Shown: piece after piece, positions 43,094 to 51,613 of the stretch
Layout: each line of letters opens with the position of its first letter
How positions within the stretch are numbered: position 1 is the stretch's first letter
Origin: Chryseolinea sp. H1M3-3
Lineage (GTDB): Bacteria > Bacteroidota > Bacteroidia > Cytophagales > Cyclobacteriaceae
Direction: 5' to 3'
Length of the DNA: 64,000 nucleotides
Assembly: GCF_029360725.1 (NCBI RefSeq)
Contig: NZ_JARKMY010000010.1
Location: 512,339-576,338, forward strand
Made by a program: the position numbers and the translations under genes
The notes under the pieces: generated by a model
The model's input: only the letters and a program-made list of their open reading frames with translations
Databases searched by the model: none
What the model was told of the DNA's origin: nothing

Positions 43094-43421
43094 TCATCAG
43101 ATTTAAAATATGTTCTTTATGTTTTTTTAGGTCTAATAGAATTCTTAGAAAAAAACTTGGCACTTCACCCTCATTAATCTTGTGTATCGCCTGGTTTAGA
43201 TTCACGCCAATCTTTTTAAGTTCCTGGTAGGCCAATGAATCTATGACGGACAATTTGGGGGAAGGAAACTTTCCGGTAAATATTTTTTTTCTGATCCAGT
43301 TGCTGGAGTTAGATCACTGTCTGAGGCGTAACCGACTACTTTTTTATATTCGTCTTCAGTCAACCTTATATTCACCTGCACTACTCTTTTGTCTCTATCA
43401 TCTACATGTGGTCTTCCCATA
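43065..43421 (-). pseudogene. mobC-like relaxosome gene with a frameshift
   Basis: From ATG 43421 the frame reads MGRPHVDDRDKRVVQVNIRL, then TEDEYKKVVGYASDSDLTPA, a ribbon-helix-helix-like MobC start. It then runs out of register at TGSEKK. One base out of phase the sequence continues naturally as WIRKKIFTGKFPSPKLSVID, SLAYQELKKIGVNLNQAIHK and INEGEVPSFFLRI, the usual MobC body with the LKKIGVNLNQ signature. A single missing base near 43305, next to an 8-A run, explains it. It is either a true pseudogene or a sequencing error. Its end overlaps the relaxase start. Confidence 0.75.
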
Positions 43422-43423
43422 AA

Positions 43424-43909
43424 TTAACTTTTAACGAAGTGGTAAGTCTTTAGCAAGCAGTTTGAGCGTAGCGATAACATTGCTTGCTCCGTCAGCCACG
43501 GGCATTGGTAATAATTGCTCTTGTGTGGCCTACATTTAATTTGATTTAACATCATTGGACTTAATTGAATATTATTGGTCATCGCTGGACTAATTTGGGC
43601 TTCATTGGACTTCCTCTTTCTCTCGTCACACGCATTTACACAAGTCTCTTTTTGAACCTCGCTACTAATGCGGTCAACGGGCTCACTCTGTCTAGAACCT
43701 TCTGCTATCCGCGGGCCGCATAAAGTAATTGCCCTCCTGTTTTTTTCTTCACCAGGAAAGTTTAAAGTCTTCCGTCTGGCTTCTTTAACTCTCTTAAAAG
43801 TTGAAGACATATTGAATTCCTGTTTAAACAAATCGACTACTCGACGCACACACTGAATTCCTTTTATGACCTTGTTAAGGTGACGACAAGGTCGAGGTCG
43901 ACCTTGCAC
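43424..43909 (-). CDS. Uncertain open frame over the origin-like repeats
   Basis: A 161-codon frame (an internal start gives MSSTFKRVKEARRKTLNFPG) is open across this region. Composition is unusual (many Arg, Cys, Asn), the first part crosses the iteron-like repeats, and the middle crosses a second repeat cluster. I list it because mobilisable elements sometimes have a small gene here, but non-coding origin DNA is at least as likely. Confidence 0.25.
   Translation of the reverse strand: MQGRPRPCRHLNKVIKGIQCVRRVVDLFKQEFNMSSTFKRVKEARRKTLNFPGEEKNRRAITLCGPRIAEGSRQSEPVDRISSEVQKETCVNACDERKRKSNEAQISPAMTNNIQLSPMMLNQIKCRPHKSNYYQCPWLTEQAMLSLRSNCLLKTYHFVKS
43550..43614. repeat. Three iteron-like repeats (TCATTGGACTTAATT type)
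   Basis: CATCATTGGACTTAATTG (43550), TCATCGCTGGACTAATTTG (43579) and TTCATTGGACTTCC (43601) are three spaced variants of one sequence between mobC and the replication-type gene. Confidence 0.5.
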
Positions 43910-44002
43910 AAAAACTTGATGACCTTGACGAGGTGACGACCTGACCTTGACAGAAATTTCGTTGACCTTAAATCAAAAAATTAAAAATGAGCCTGACCTT
44001 GT
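43866..44002. other. Candidate origin (oriT/oriV) of the mobile element
   Basis: Two 20-bp direct repeats, GACCTTGTTAAGGTGACGAC at 43868 and GACCTTGACGAGGTGACGAC at 43921, each contain an internal inverted repeat. Between them lies the perfect 9-bp inverted repeat CAAGGTCGA/TCGACCTTG at 43887-43906. Further TGACCTT units occur at 43942, 43963 and 43994. Such a dense symmetric cluster beside mob and replication-type genes is what an origin looks like. Which type it is cannot be decided by eye. Confidence 0.55.
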
Positions 44003-44340
44003 GCAACGTCATCGCTTACCTTGCTGACACCTTGATTCCATTCAAAATCGCCAATAACAAGAGCGACGGAACTGCCATTAACAGGATGATAAGAAGGTGT
44101 ATACTTCAAGTATCCGAATGCTTGCAAGTCTTTCATGGTTTTGTGATAGGTTGCTCTTGATCGAATACGCGAAGTACCCATCAGCTTACTTCTCGATACC
44201 TGAAAAATATTTTGAAAACTACTCCCTACCCATGCATGATACAATGCAAAGCACAGTGAAATATGATTAGGCTTTAAACGGATATCAGAAGCCAGCTTAT
44301 GAACAAAAGGTATAAGCTCTTGAGGGTTATCCATCACCAA
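43981..44340 (-). CDS. Winged-helix protein, replication or control protein of the mobile element
   Basis: 119 residues: DNPQELIPFVHKLASDIRLK, then NHISLCFALYHAWVGSSFQN, then FQVSRSKLMGTSRIRSRATY and HKTMKDLQAFGYLKYTPSYH. The arrangement (helix, recognition helix with S-R-S-K, then a wing ending YLKYTPS) is that of the small helix-turn-helix proteins in Bacteroidota mobilisable elements. The C-terminus overlaps the origin-like repeats and the start overlaps the upstream excisionase-like gene by 14 bp. Confidence 0.65.
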   Translation of the reverse strand: MVMDNPQELIPFVHKLASDIRLKPNHISLCFALYHAWVGSSFQNIFQVSRSKLMGTSRIRSRATYHKTMKDLQAFGYLKYTPSYHPVNGSSVALVIGDFEWNQGVSKVSDDVAQGQAHF

Positions 44341-44608
44341 CAGATTTTGAATTTTTGTTTGCTTCTAAAAGCGCGATGATGTCGTCGTACTTATAAAACA
44401 TTAATCCGCCGATCTTTTGGTATGGCAATACATTTTTGATACGAAGGTTTTGTAGTGTGCCGTGAGAGATGCCGAGCATCTTTCTAACTTCAGAACTCTT
44501 CAACCATTCCTTTGCATGTTGGGAGGGCTGCATAAAGGCTTTCAGGTCTTCGAGCAACTGCAGGCGAAACTTCTGCAGGTCCTCATTTGTAATCACTTCA
44601 TATGTCAT
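44327..44608 (-). CDS. Excisionase-like helix-turn-helix protein
   Basis: 93 residues with the MerR/Xis-type HTH_17 motif: WLKSSEVRKMLGISHGTLQN, then LRIKNVLPYQKIGGLMFYKY, then DDIIALLEANK. The basic reading is that of an excision/control factor, the usual partner of a tyrosine integrase in Bacteroidota elements. It is the first gene of the leftward mob operon. Confidence 0.85.
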   Translation of the reverse strand: MTYEVITNEDLQKFRLQLLEDLKAFMQPSQHAKEWLKSSEVRKMLGISHGTLQNLRIKNVLPYQKIGGLMFYKYDDIIALLEANKNSKSVGDG

Positions 44609-44781
44609 ACTATTATAGATTTGATTTACTACAATAGTCTTTCAATCCATTTAAGGGTTTTCGGTAGTTGTTATAATCTTCTGATGAATATTTTTGGCCT
44701 GATTTGAATTCTGCCTTGTCAATTGAATGAAGTTCAATCACAATGAATGTAGTTGATGTAAAATTTTGTTAGATATGCAGA

Positions 44782-45528
44782 ATGAAAATACAGGTCATCA
44801 GCGATTTGCATCAGGAGTTCGGCTTTATGGACATTAGCTTTAGCAATGCTGATGTTGTTGTTATTGCCGGCGATGTAAATCTTGGAACCAAGGGTATTCA
44901 ATGGATCTTATCGACGATCAAAAATATTCCGGTGATTTACGTTTTAGGAAACCATGAATATTACCGCGGCAGCTACCCTAAGACATTAAATAAGATTGCC
45001 GAATTATCTAAGGGCACGAATGTTCATGTCTTAGAAAACAAATCAATTGTGGTTGATGACGTTACTTTTCACGGTACAACATTGTGGACTGACTTCGAAT
45101 TATTGGGAGATCCGAGAATCAACGGAAGCATTTGTCAAAGCCGGATGAATGATTACAAATTAATTCGGAGAGACCCATCCTATTCTAAGCTGCGATCCAT
45201 TGACACTTACATTATTCATCGGGCAGCAATAAAGTGGCTTGAAACAAGTCTAGAATCTTCCTCAACAAAGAAGAATATTGTTGTAACGCACCATGCGCCA
45301 AGCATCAAGTCCATACCGGAAAGACTTAGAAGTGATGTTTTGTGTTCAGCTTATGCTTCGAATCTTGAGGCGACAATTTTGAAATATCAACCTGACTATT
45401 GGATACATGGACATATCCATGAGCTCATAAGGTACAACGTTGGCGACACGACCGTTTTGTGTAATCCGCATGGATACATGAACGAACCTTACAATGGTTT
45501 TGATTCAAACCTCACCATTCAAATTTAA
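44782..45528 (+). CDS. Metallophosphoesterase (intact copy)
   Basis: 248 residues with all calcineurin-like motifs: MKIQVISDLHQEFGFM (D-x-H), VVIAGDVNLGTKG (GD), YVLGNHEYYRGSY (GNHE), NIVVTHHAPSIKSI (H-x-P) and YWIHGHIHELIRYN (GHxH). It resembles predicted phosphoesterases of about 250 aa that are frequent in accessory regions. Two dead fragments of relatives are at 11863 and 18932, so the family has entered this chromosome several times. It starts the rightward cargo of the element. Substrate unknown. Confidence 0.9.
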   Translation: MKIQVISDLHQEFGFMDISFSNADVVVIAGDVNLGTKGIQWILSTIKNIPVIYVLGNHEYYRGSYPKTLNKIAELSKGTNVHVLENKSIVVDDVTFHGTTLWTDFELLGDPRINGSICQSRMNDYKLIRRDPSYSKLRSIDTYIIHRAAIKWLETSLESSSTKKNIVVTHHAPSIKSIPERLRSDVLCSAYASNLEATILKYQPDYWIHGHIHELIRYNVGDTTVLCNPHGYMNEPYNGFDSNLTIQI

Positions 45529-45601
45529 CTGCTTGACAAAAAAGACAATGGAGGATGAAACCAAAATATTGCCGCTTGACCGGAAATTATTTACTTTAGT
45601 A

Positions 45602-45670
45602 CTGATTCCCTGACCCACCCGATCCACTCGATCACTTGCCCACGAGGAATCTCATCCAAATTCCTCACAC
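45602..45670 (+). promoter_or_regulatory. Leader shared with the protease operon at 38.3 kb
   Basis: GATTCCCTGACCCACCCGAT and the following CCACTCGATCACTTGCCCAC align with 38290-38335, upstream of the protease operon. The similarity ends near the start codon. Confidence 0.45.
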
Positions 45671-47473
45671 ATGATTAAATCATTTGAACTTGAGAACATC
45701 AAGGGCATTGGTAATGGTGTTCACAAAAAAGTATTCGAACTTGATATTTTACCGAACAAGCCCAGTCTTTTAATCGCGCCAAATGGTTTTGGTAAAAGTT
45801 CCTTTTCAACCGCTTTCAAAGCCTTAAATCGCGATCGAATAAAACTTGACAGTCGTGATTTTTATAAGGAAAATGAAGCGAATAAGCCTAAGCTTGTTCT
45901 GAAGTATAAGCCCGCTGACGAGGACATAATTGAATTATTAGCCGACGAGAATTCCAACACTATCTCCAACCATTTCGACTATTTTGTTATAAGCAATCAA
46001 GTGCGAGCAAAAGGTGTTGGTCAATCGTTTGGTGGCAGGACCAACGTAAGCGCGTCCCTCAATATCGATCCCATTGTATTGATAGATACAGTCCCACAGA
46101 ACGTGACTTTACAATATTCTTTTACTGATGAAAAGAATGCGTTTGGTTTGCTTGGGAAAATTCTACCCAACCTAACGGCCATCCTAAGAAAGCAAGGTTT
46201 GTTTGTAGCTCTCAAGTCCGATGAGAACTTAGTAAGTCTTAATAGAACTAGTAACGTGGGAGTAAGGACCCGTATTGACGCATTTGTCCATAGAATCGGT
46301 TTACTTCCAGCAACTTTGTCTCGAGATGAATTACTCGCACATATTGAAGCGAATGAATTAAATTTTCTATCATCCACGCCATACTTAGAAAACATCAGCA
46401 TAGTCGTCCTAGGATTTGATCTTGGTCTAGCTCATCACAAGGTTATTGAAAGTTACCTTGTGGCAATCCAGTTGATTAAATTATATAATGCCGATCGAGT
46501 AAGATTCAAAAGTTACTGCGAAAGAAAGGAATATGAAGTCGACAAAGAACATTATATTTCACTTTTTGCCGACTTAAACTCGACTTGGATAGAATTCAAG
46601 CCAAAGGAAACGCAGGGGTCACTAGTTTTGGAATTTCCAAAAGCGCATTTGATATCCAACGGACAAAGAGATGTTTTGTCTTTCATGGCGCTGCTTGAGA
46701 AGGCCCGAAAAAAATTCAAGAAGCAAAAATGCATACTGATTATTGATGAAGTATTCGATTACCTTGACGATGCCAACCTGGTTGCAGTTCAATACTACAC
46801 TACGCAATTGATAGAAGAGTTTAAAGTAGCGAATAGGCAATTATACCCCTTAATCTTGACGCACTTAGATCCGGCCTATTTTAAAGGATATGTTTTCGGC
46901 AGCAAACACAAACTGAAGGTATATCATTTGTCTAAAGTGCAAGCCACCACTAGCCCCCATCTGGTCAAGATTCTGAAAGAGAGAAACAAGGCTACCTCAA
47001 TTGTAAAAGGCGACATTGAAAAACTTCTTTTACATTATCATCCCACGCAAATTAATAGGCGTGCTGACTTTGAGGGTTTGAATCTTCGCCCAACATGGGG
47101 TGAGGAAGCAAATTTCGACAACTTCTTAAACGAGGAGGTTCAGAAATACTGTAACGATGAGAATACATTTGATCCGCTTGCGGTTTGCTGCGCGGTGCGC
47201 AAGAACATTGAAAGAAAAATTTATCAGCAAATTGCAGAAGCCGGTCACCGAGAAATATTTCTAAATGAAAAAGTAAGTGGCACAAACGAAAAATTAGAGT
47301 ATGCTGAAAGTATCGGCGTCCCTGTAAATGAATCTTTCTATTTTTTGGGTCTCATATATAATGAAGCTCTGCATTGGAAGGAAGATCGCGACGATAACTC
47401 AAACATTGCGCCCGCTTTTGGAAAGTTGAGGAATCTCACGATCAAAAAGTTAATCAAGTCATGTTTTAATTGA
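45671..47473 (+). CDS. ABC/SMC-type ATPase, predicted defence effector or sensor
   Basis: 600 residues starting MIKSFELENIKGIGNGVHKK, the typical RecF/SMC N-terminal strand. Walker A is LLIAPNGFGKSSFSTAFKAL (about residues 34-52). The signature motif is HLISNGQRDVLSFMALL (about 325-341), and Walker B is CILIIDEVFDYLDDANLVAV (about 354-373). The switch-like His is in LILTHLDPAYF. There is no long coiled coil. The C-terminal 190 residues (from KGDIEKLLLHYHPT) have no Toprim motif, so it is not an OLD nuclease; part of this tail (VCCAVRKNIERKIYQQI) is helical. Single-gene or two-gene ATPases of this kind are common phage-defence components. The thymidylate kinase-like gene starts 7 bp after its stop. 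Confidence 0.82.
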   Translation: MIKSFELENIKGIGNGVHKKVFELDILPNKPSLLIAPNGFGKSSFSTAFKALNRDRIKLDSRDFYKENEANKPKLVLKYKPADEDIIELLADENSNTISNHFDYFVISNQVRAKGVGQSFGGRTNVSASLNIDPIVLIDTVPQNVTLQYSFTDEKNAFGLLGKILPNLTAILRKQGLFVALKSDENLVSLNRTSNVGVRTRIDAFVHRIGLLPATLSRDELLAHIEANELNFLSSTPYLENISIVVLGFDLGLAHHKVIESYLVAIQLIKLYNADRVRFKSYCERKEYEVDKEHYISLFADLNSTWIEFKPKETQGSLVLEFPKAHLISNGQRDVLSFMALLEKARKKFKKQKCILIIDEVFDYLDDANLVAVQYYTTQLIEEFKVANRQLYPLILTHLDPAYFKGYVFGSKHKLKVYHLSKVQATTSPHLVKILKERNKATSIVKGDIEKLLLHYHPTQINRRADFEGLNLRPTWGEEANFDNFLNEEVQKYCNDENTFDPLAVCCAVRKNIERKIYQQIAEAGHREIFLNEKVSGTNEKLEYAESIGVPVNESFYFLGLIYNEALHWKEDRDDNSNIAPAFGKLRNLTIKKLIKSCFN

Positions 47474-47480
47474 TCTGGGC

Positions 47481-48092
47481 ATGAAAGGTCTATTTATTGT
47501 TTTTGAGGGGCCCAACGGGGTTGGTAAAACAACAGTTATGGAATCGGTATGCGCGGCAATTGAACATAGGCTGATACCCGTTGTACGCACCAAAGAGCCA
47601 ACGACGAGTGATCTAGGAAACTTTATTAGAAAGCACCAAGATGTTTATACAACCGAGGTGTTGGCCTGTTTAGTTACTGCAAATCGTTATGAACATCTTG
47701 ACCGCATCGTTCGACCAAGTATTGACAAGGGTAGAGTAATTGTAAGTGATCGCTATTTCCCTTCATCACTTGTTTATCAAATGATGGACGGGCTTGATTT
47801 TTCATTTATTAAGAGCTTGAATGATCGAATCCTGATTCCAGACCTTACAATTTTCTTAACTGCAGATGAAAAAATTCTGTCTGCACGTTTAAAACAAAGA
47901 ATTCAACTTACAAGATTTGAAAAGGATCAAAAGAAAGAAGTCCAGCGCTACGAAGACGCACAGAGCTATATAGAGAAGATGGGCTGGAATACTCTGTCTT
48001 TAAATTCGGGTGAACAGAATGTTCACGAACTCACCGACGCAATAGTAAACGCAATTGTTGCAATCTACAAAGCTACACCGAGGAACGTGTGA
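47481..48092 (+). CDS. Thymidylate kinase-like protein
   Basis: 203 residues: P-loop IVFEGPNGVGKTTVMESVCA (residues 7-26), the DRX-type motif VIVSDRYFPSSLVYQMMDGL near residue 90, and the lid region LKQRIQLTRFEKDQKKEVQR. RTKEPTTSDLGNFIRK and the DLTIFLTADEKI strand match dTMP kinase. Whether it is a working kinase or a nucleotide sensor is not known. The coupling to an ATPase and a uracil-DNA-glycosylase-like neighbour, outside any nucleotide biosynthesis operon, marks it as cargo and not as the housekeeping tmk. Its last 20 bp overlap the convergent gene. Confidence 0.85.
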   Translation: MKGLFIVFEGPNGVGKTTVMESVCAAIEHRLIPVVRTKEPTTSDLGNFIRKHQDVYTTEVLACLVTANRYEHLDRIVRPSIDKGRVIVSDRYFPSSLVYQMMDGLDFSFIKSLNDRILIPDLTIFLTADEKILSARLKQRIQLTRFEKDQKKEVQRYEDAQSYIEKMGWNTLSLNSGEQNVHELTDAIVNAIVAIYKATPRNV

Positions 48093-48615
48093 CGGTTTTT
48101 CTTACACACTTCTTTCTAATTAATGACCGGATTTGACTGATATAAACGTCCATAGCTTTTCGTTTGTAAACAAGGACGAAGGACGGATGGTGAATCGGAA
48201 CATAACAGACTCCATCTATTAAAAAAACTTCGTAGTTGAAATTTTCATCCAGTTCATACTCAGTTAGATTGAGCTTCGAAAGCACAAATGTTGCGACCTG
48301 CTTTCCTAGCAAGAAGACAACCTTTGGTTTTAACTGTTTTGTTTCAGCTTCGAGGTTTGGATAACATTTTTCCATCTCATGCTGTGCTGGATATCTAATC
48401 TTATCCTTCTTAAGCGGAAGACACTTTACAACATTGGTTTTGTAAAAGGAGAGAGATGAGTGAAAGGGGTTTTCGATTTCGGCGACCAATGCCCCAGAGC
48501 GGGTAGAAGGCGATAGTGGAATTTTTTCGTCTTCGTCATTGAATGCAACAGCGGACAGTCCAACCCAAAAAACAGATGCTTTTTTTTGCTGATCGACAGC
48601 GGGCAGCTGGTTCAA
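48073..48615 (-). CDS. Uracil-DNA glycosylase superfamily protein
   Basis: 180 residues. Motif-1 position is VFWVGLSAVAFND (residues 15-27), then PLSPSTRSGALV, the conserved strand YKTNVVKCLPL (58-68), PKVVFLLGKQVATFVL, and the C-terminal DNA-intercalation motif HHPSFVLVYKRK (142-153). The fold signature is clear, but the catalytic Asp/Asn of family 1 or 4 (GQDPYH, GEAPG) is not obvious, so specificity is uncertain. It is convergent with the thymidylate kinase-like gene and probably co-transcribed from the right with the radical SAM, PIN and HTH genes (25 bp after the radical SAM gene). Confidence 0.75.
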   Translation of the reverse strand: MNQLPAVDQQKKASVFWVGLSAVAFNDEDEKIPLSPSTRSGALVAEIENPFHSSLSFYKTNVVKCLPLKKDKIRYPAQHEMEKCYPNLEAETKQLKPKVVFLLGKQVATFVLSKLNLTEYELDENFNYEVFLIDGVCYVPIHHPSFVLVYKRKAMDVYISQIRSLIRKKCVRKTVTRSSV

Positions 48616-48640
48616 ATATAACCCGCAAGCCTTGCAAAGA

Positions 48641-50020
48641 CTACTCCTTTTCGGGTTGATTGCTAGGTTTGAGTCCGTTAAACAGTCCAGAATCGTTCAA
48701 ATTAGTTGTGCGGTAAATATAACCATGTAGGGTATCTGAATCAACCGCAGCATAGTTACCGCTATGAAAATTGAACTGTATTCTTCCGACAAGACTCGAT
48801 AATGCCTGATTTCCTGCAACTTGTTCGACTTGAAGCGCTTTCCCCTGTGACGCTAGGTCATGATAAATTTCCGTTGCATGATAGGGGCGATATTGAAAAA
48901 CGCTTGTCCTAAACGTTACTCCTTCAGCTGTTGCTATTTCCTTCAAAGTTTTTGCAAGATGATAAGTCATCTCCATTTCCTCTTGGGTTTCGCCTGGGAA
49001 TCCGAAAATGAAATAGCCCTTAATATTGATTTTTGCTTTCAATACCATCGAAAGATTTTTTATGATGATATCAAGATTGTGAGTTTTATTTATTGACCTC
49101 AGCACTCTTGGCGAACCCGACTCGATCCCAATAAACAGCTCTTTGCATCCGCTTTCTTTCAGAGCATTTAGGATCGACTGATCGATATTCTGAAACGTAA
49201 GAACATGAGCCATTGATCTCCATTGGAAGTTGAAAGGAGAGAATACATTGATAGCTTTACCAATGGTACGCCCATTTTTCAAGAACAAATCATCGAGCAC
49301 TCGAATAGAATTGACAGTCGGGAACTTGGATTTTATGTCTTGCAATTCGCGTATTATCGATTCTTCACTTCGTTCACGAATTGGAAATTCTTGGTTCAAT
49401 GATCGCGCTGCCGCACAGAAGGTACAATTGTAAATGCACCCTCTACTTGCAATAATATTAGCCTCAATAAATCCGAATGGATGACGGATAGGTTCGTTCA
49501 AGAAAAAACTGCGATTAAGTTCCTGGCTTGAAATATCATTCACATAATAGCTGGAACTCCCATCAACTTTGAAAACCCTAAAGTTTTCTTTAGCTAAAAG
49601 TGGTGGTTGGTGAATTTTTTCATTGATGATATCTAATGATATCAATTCCCCGTCGCCGATCACCACATCTACAAGATTTTTTGTCTTCCATTCTACGATA
49701 TTATAATAAAGTTCTTTCGTGGCGAGTCCTCCGATTATATAATGGCAACTGAAAGTGAGTGATTCGAAGAGCTCCTTTACTAATTCATAATTTGTGGTAA
49801 ACACATTTGCCGCAACAAACTCTGGCTTGGCGAAATTCAGATAGGAAATAAGATCACGAAGGGGAATTCTTTCATATACAGCATCAATTAGGTCCACATC
49901 GATGCCATTGTTCTGTAGATGCGTAGCGATGTAACCCAGCCCAATAGGCGGCAAGGAGTCCTCGTCATACAGAGGATTCTTGTCCCTGAATAGGGGTGAA
50001 TTAATCAAAATTACTTTCAT
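48641..50020 (-). CDS. B12-binding-domain radical SAM protein
   Basis: 459 residues. The N-terminal Rossmann-like B12-type domain has KVILINSPLFRDKNPLYDED, then LPPIGLGYIATHLQNNGIDV and DLIDAVYERI, with VIGDGE later; the usual DxHxxG cobalamin motif is not evident. The radical SAM core has IASRGCIYNCTFCAAA (CxxxCxxC, near 190-204), RVLDDLFLKNGRTIGKAINV, ELFIGIESGSPRVLRSINKT and GYFIFGFPGETQEEM. About 80 residues follow. Reaction unknown (family members methylate or cyclise substrates). It overlaps the PIN gene by 4 bp, so it is translationally coupled to a toxin-like protein, which is unusual. Confidence 0.85.
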   Translation of the reverse strand: MKVILINSPLFRDKNPLYDEDSLPPIGLGYIATHLQNNGIDVDLIDAVYERIPLRDLISYLNFAKPEFVAANVFTTNYELVKELFESLTFSCHYIIGGLATKELYYNIVEWKTKNLVDVVIGDGELISLDIINEKIHQPPLLAKENFRVFKVDGSSSYYVNDISSQELNRSFFLNEPIRHPFGFIEANIIASRGCIYNCTFCAAARSLNQEFPIRERSEESIIRELQDIKSKFPTVNSIRVLDDLFLKNGRTIGKAINVFSPFNFQWRSMAHVLTFQNIDQSILNALKESGCKELFIGIESGSPRVLRSINKTHNLDIIIKNLSMVLKAKINIKGYFIFGFPGETQEEMEMTYHLAKTLKEIATAEGVTFRTSVFQYRPYHATEIYHDLASQGKALQVEQVAGNQALSSLVGRIQFNFHSGNYAAVDSDTLHGYIYRTTNLNDSGLFNGLKPSNQPEKE

Positions 50021-50538
50021 CTATTTAACACTTGATTTTGAATCCGATCAACCAAGGCCTTCATTTCAGCTCGTGGAGCTCTATCGTTGATTCGCTGGTA
50101 GTGGTTAAGCTTACTAATTGCCTCATCCGAAGAGAGCAAACTCTTCGCATGCAACTCCTCGACTATCCACAAAACTCCTCTAACGGTAAGGCCGTTTCTA
50201 CTTGTGGCATTTCTAAGTTTTAGGTCGGAGCTCAGCACAGTACCATTCACTCGGATCGCGAGCTCGAGGACTGAACTATCTGCAAAACTGAGGCCGGAAT
50301 TTTTTATTAAAATTTCCTGAATTTCTGTCAGATTCCCTTTGTCATCGACCTTTAGCCTGCCGTTCTTAACAAGGTTATTTGCTAAACTCACTTGGTCTCC
50401 GTCGAGAACCTCTATCATCACTTGGGGCGTCGTCATTACATCGTAATCCAACTCAAAGAATACTGATATCAACCCTAAGTCAATAAGGTCGAATAGGATG
50501 CAAGCATCCTGTATCACTATTTCTTTGTTAGTTGACAC
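50017..50538 (-). CDS. PIN-domain protein
   Basis: 173 residues of PIN fold with the acidic site: Asp11 in EIVIQDACILFDLIDLGLIS, Glu43 in TPQVMIEVLDGDQ, Asp87 in LSFADSSVLELAI, Asp105 in LSSDLKLRNATSRNGLTVRG. The size and the order (a DUF3368-like D-A-C start and the late GVLWIVEELHAKSLLS helix) fit toxin-type RNases. It overlaps the HTH-ImmA gene by 11 bp, like a toxin behind its regulator. Confidence 0.82.
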   Translation of the reverse strand: MSTNKEIVIQDACILFDLIDLGLISVFFELDYDVMTTPQVMIEVLDGDQVSLANNLVKNGRLKVDDKGNLTEIQEILIKNSGLSFADSSVLELAIRVNGTVLSSDLKLRNATSRNGLTVRGVLWIVEELHAKSLLSSDEAISKLNHYQRINDRAPRAEMKALVDRIQNQVLNR

Positions 50539-51604
50539 TGATAAAGCCTTTTCTTAGCTGATTAATATTGGTATTACACAGTGCGGCCGCCTTGCTAATT
50601 GATATTGCTCCCTCTGACAACGCTCTCGCTACCAACTGTTCAAAATGTTTCACCTGTTCGTTGCCCCTATATTCACCGGGCTCGCTCTTGGCACCGTAGG
50701 TTTTATTCATATATATAACCCACCGCTTGTAGTAGTTCTCGGTGATGATATGCAGTTCCATAAGACGGTGAAGAATAGCTCTAATGGAAATACCAAAGTA
50801 TTCCTTAATTGAAATCAATTCCTTTATTGCGATATAGTTTCTGTTATTTCCACCAATCATTCGGATTAAGCTTTTTCTTGGTAAGATGAAACAGCTTGAA
50901 AAGCAATGACACAGGACTTCAACAAGTTTGTGATTGTCTTTTATCTCTTCATTAAGCATCATTAGAATGTGTGCAAGCTCATGGACTATAGTAAACCGAA
51001 CGCGTTCGATCGATTTACCTTTAACATTCACAACAACGAGAGGAACACCAGTAGAGGTAATTGTGGCAAATCCATCAATAGATTCTTCATCATCGATGAG
51101 TAGCACTTTGATGCCTTGAAGTTCAAGCATTTCAACGAGACTAGGTAAGGGGTCTGTTCCTAGTTCCCATTTTTCGCGCAGCTTATTCGCAGCCATTTCA
51201 GCATCTTCTTTACTTTTCACTGAGATAGCTTGAATCGGATTGATGAATTTTTGCTCTTGCCCCAGTATGTTTTCAATTTCTAAATATCGTTCAACATAGT
51301 CCCGAGCTTTTTCAATAATCGCCTCTTCATTTTTACGTGACAAGTCGCTCTTCTTTCGAAAAGAAATTTGTCCTAGTTCAACAATGCCTTGACGAATAAA
51401 GTAGTCAGGTTTGACTTTAAGGACTTTAGAAAGCTCCCCAAGTATTTCACTAGTTGGCAGCATTGAGCCCATTTCATATTTACTCAGTGCTTGTTTAGTG
51501 ATCTTATTTTGCAGTGCATCTGCTAAATCTTGCAATGAAAACCCGTTCATTTTCCTGGCAAGCATTAGCCTGTTTCCAAAGATGTTTTTGTCGGGTGAAT
51601 CCAT
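50528..51604 (-). CDS. HTH-XRE / ImmA-IrrE metallopeptidase regulator
   Basis: 358 residues from ATG 51604 (MDSPDKNIFGNRLMLARKMN); an in-frame upstream start at 51634 would lie in the operator. Residues 8-60 are an XRE helix-turn-helix (FSLQDLADALQNKITKQALS, then KYEMGSMLPTSE). Residues about 130-290 are an ImmA/IrrE-type metallopeptidase with the zinc motif FTIVHELAHILMML (HExxH near 208). The C-terminal 50 residues form another short helical unit (AISISKAAALCNTNINQLRK). Such proteins repress a mobile-element operon and are inactivated by proteolysis after a signal. It leads the PIN / radical SAM / UDG operon. Confidence 0.88.
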   Translation of the reverse strand: MDSPDKNIFGNRLMLARKMNGFSLQDLADALQNKITKQALSKYEMGSMLPTSEILGELSKVLKVKPDYFIRQGIVELGQISFRKKSDLSRKNEEAIIEKARDYVERYLEIENILGQEQKFINPIQAISVKSKEDAEMAANKLREKWELGTDPLPSLVEMLELQGIKVLLIDDEESIDGFATITSTGVPLVVVNVKGKSIERVRFTIVHELAHILMMLNEEIKDNHKLVEVLCHCFSSCFILPRKSLIRMIGGNNRNYIAIKELISIKEYFGISIRAILHRLMELHIITENYYKRWVIYMNKTYGAKSEPGEYRGNEQVKHFEQLVARALSEGAISISKAAALCNTNINQLRKGFISVN

Positions 51605-51613
51605 AAGAATTTT

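Noticed and set aside
45671..47473. OLD-family nuclease assignment for the ATPase
   Set aside because: The ABC ATPase motifs are present, but no Toprim acidic motif was found in the C-terminal part.
48073..48092. Overlap of the thymidylate kinase-like and UDG-like genes taken as a gene fusion or an annotation error
   Set aside because: The genes are convergent; a 20-bp overlap of stops is common and both proteins are complete.
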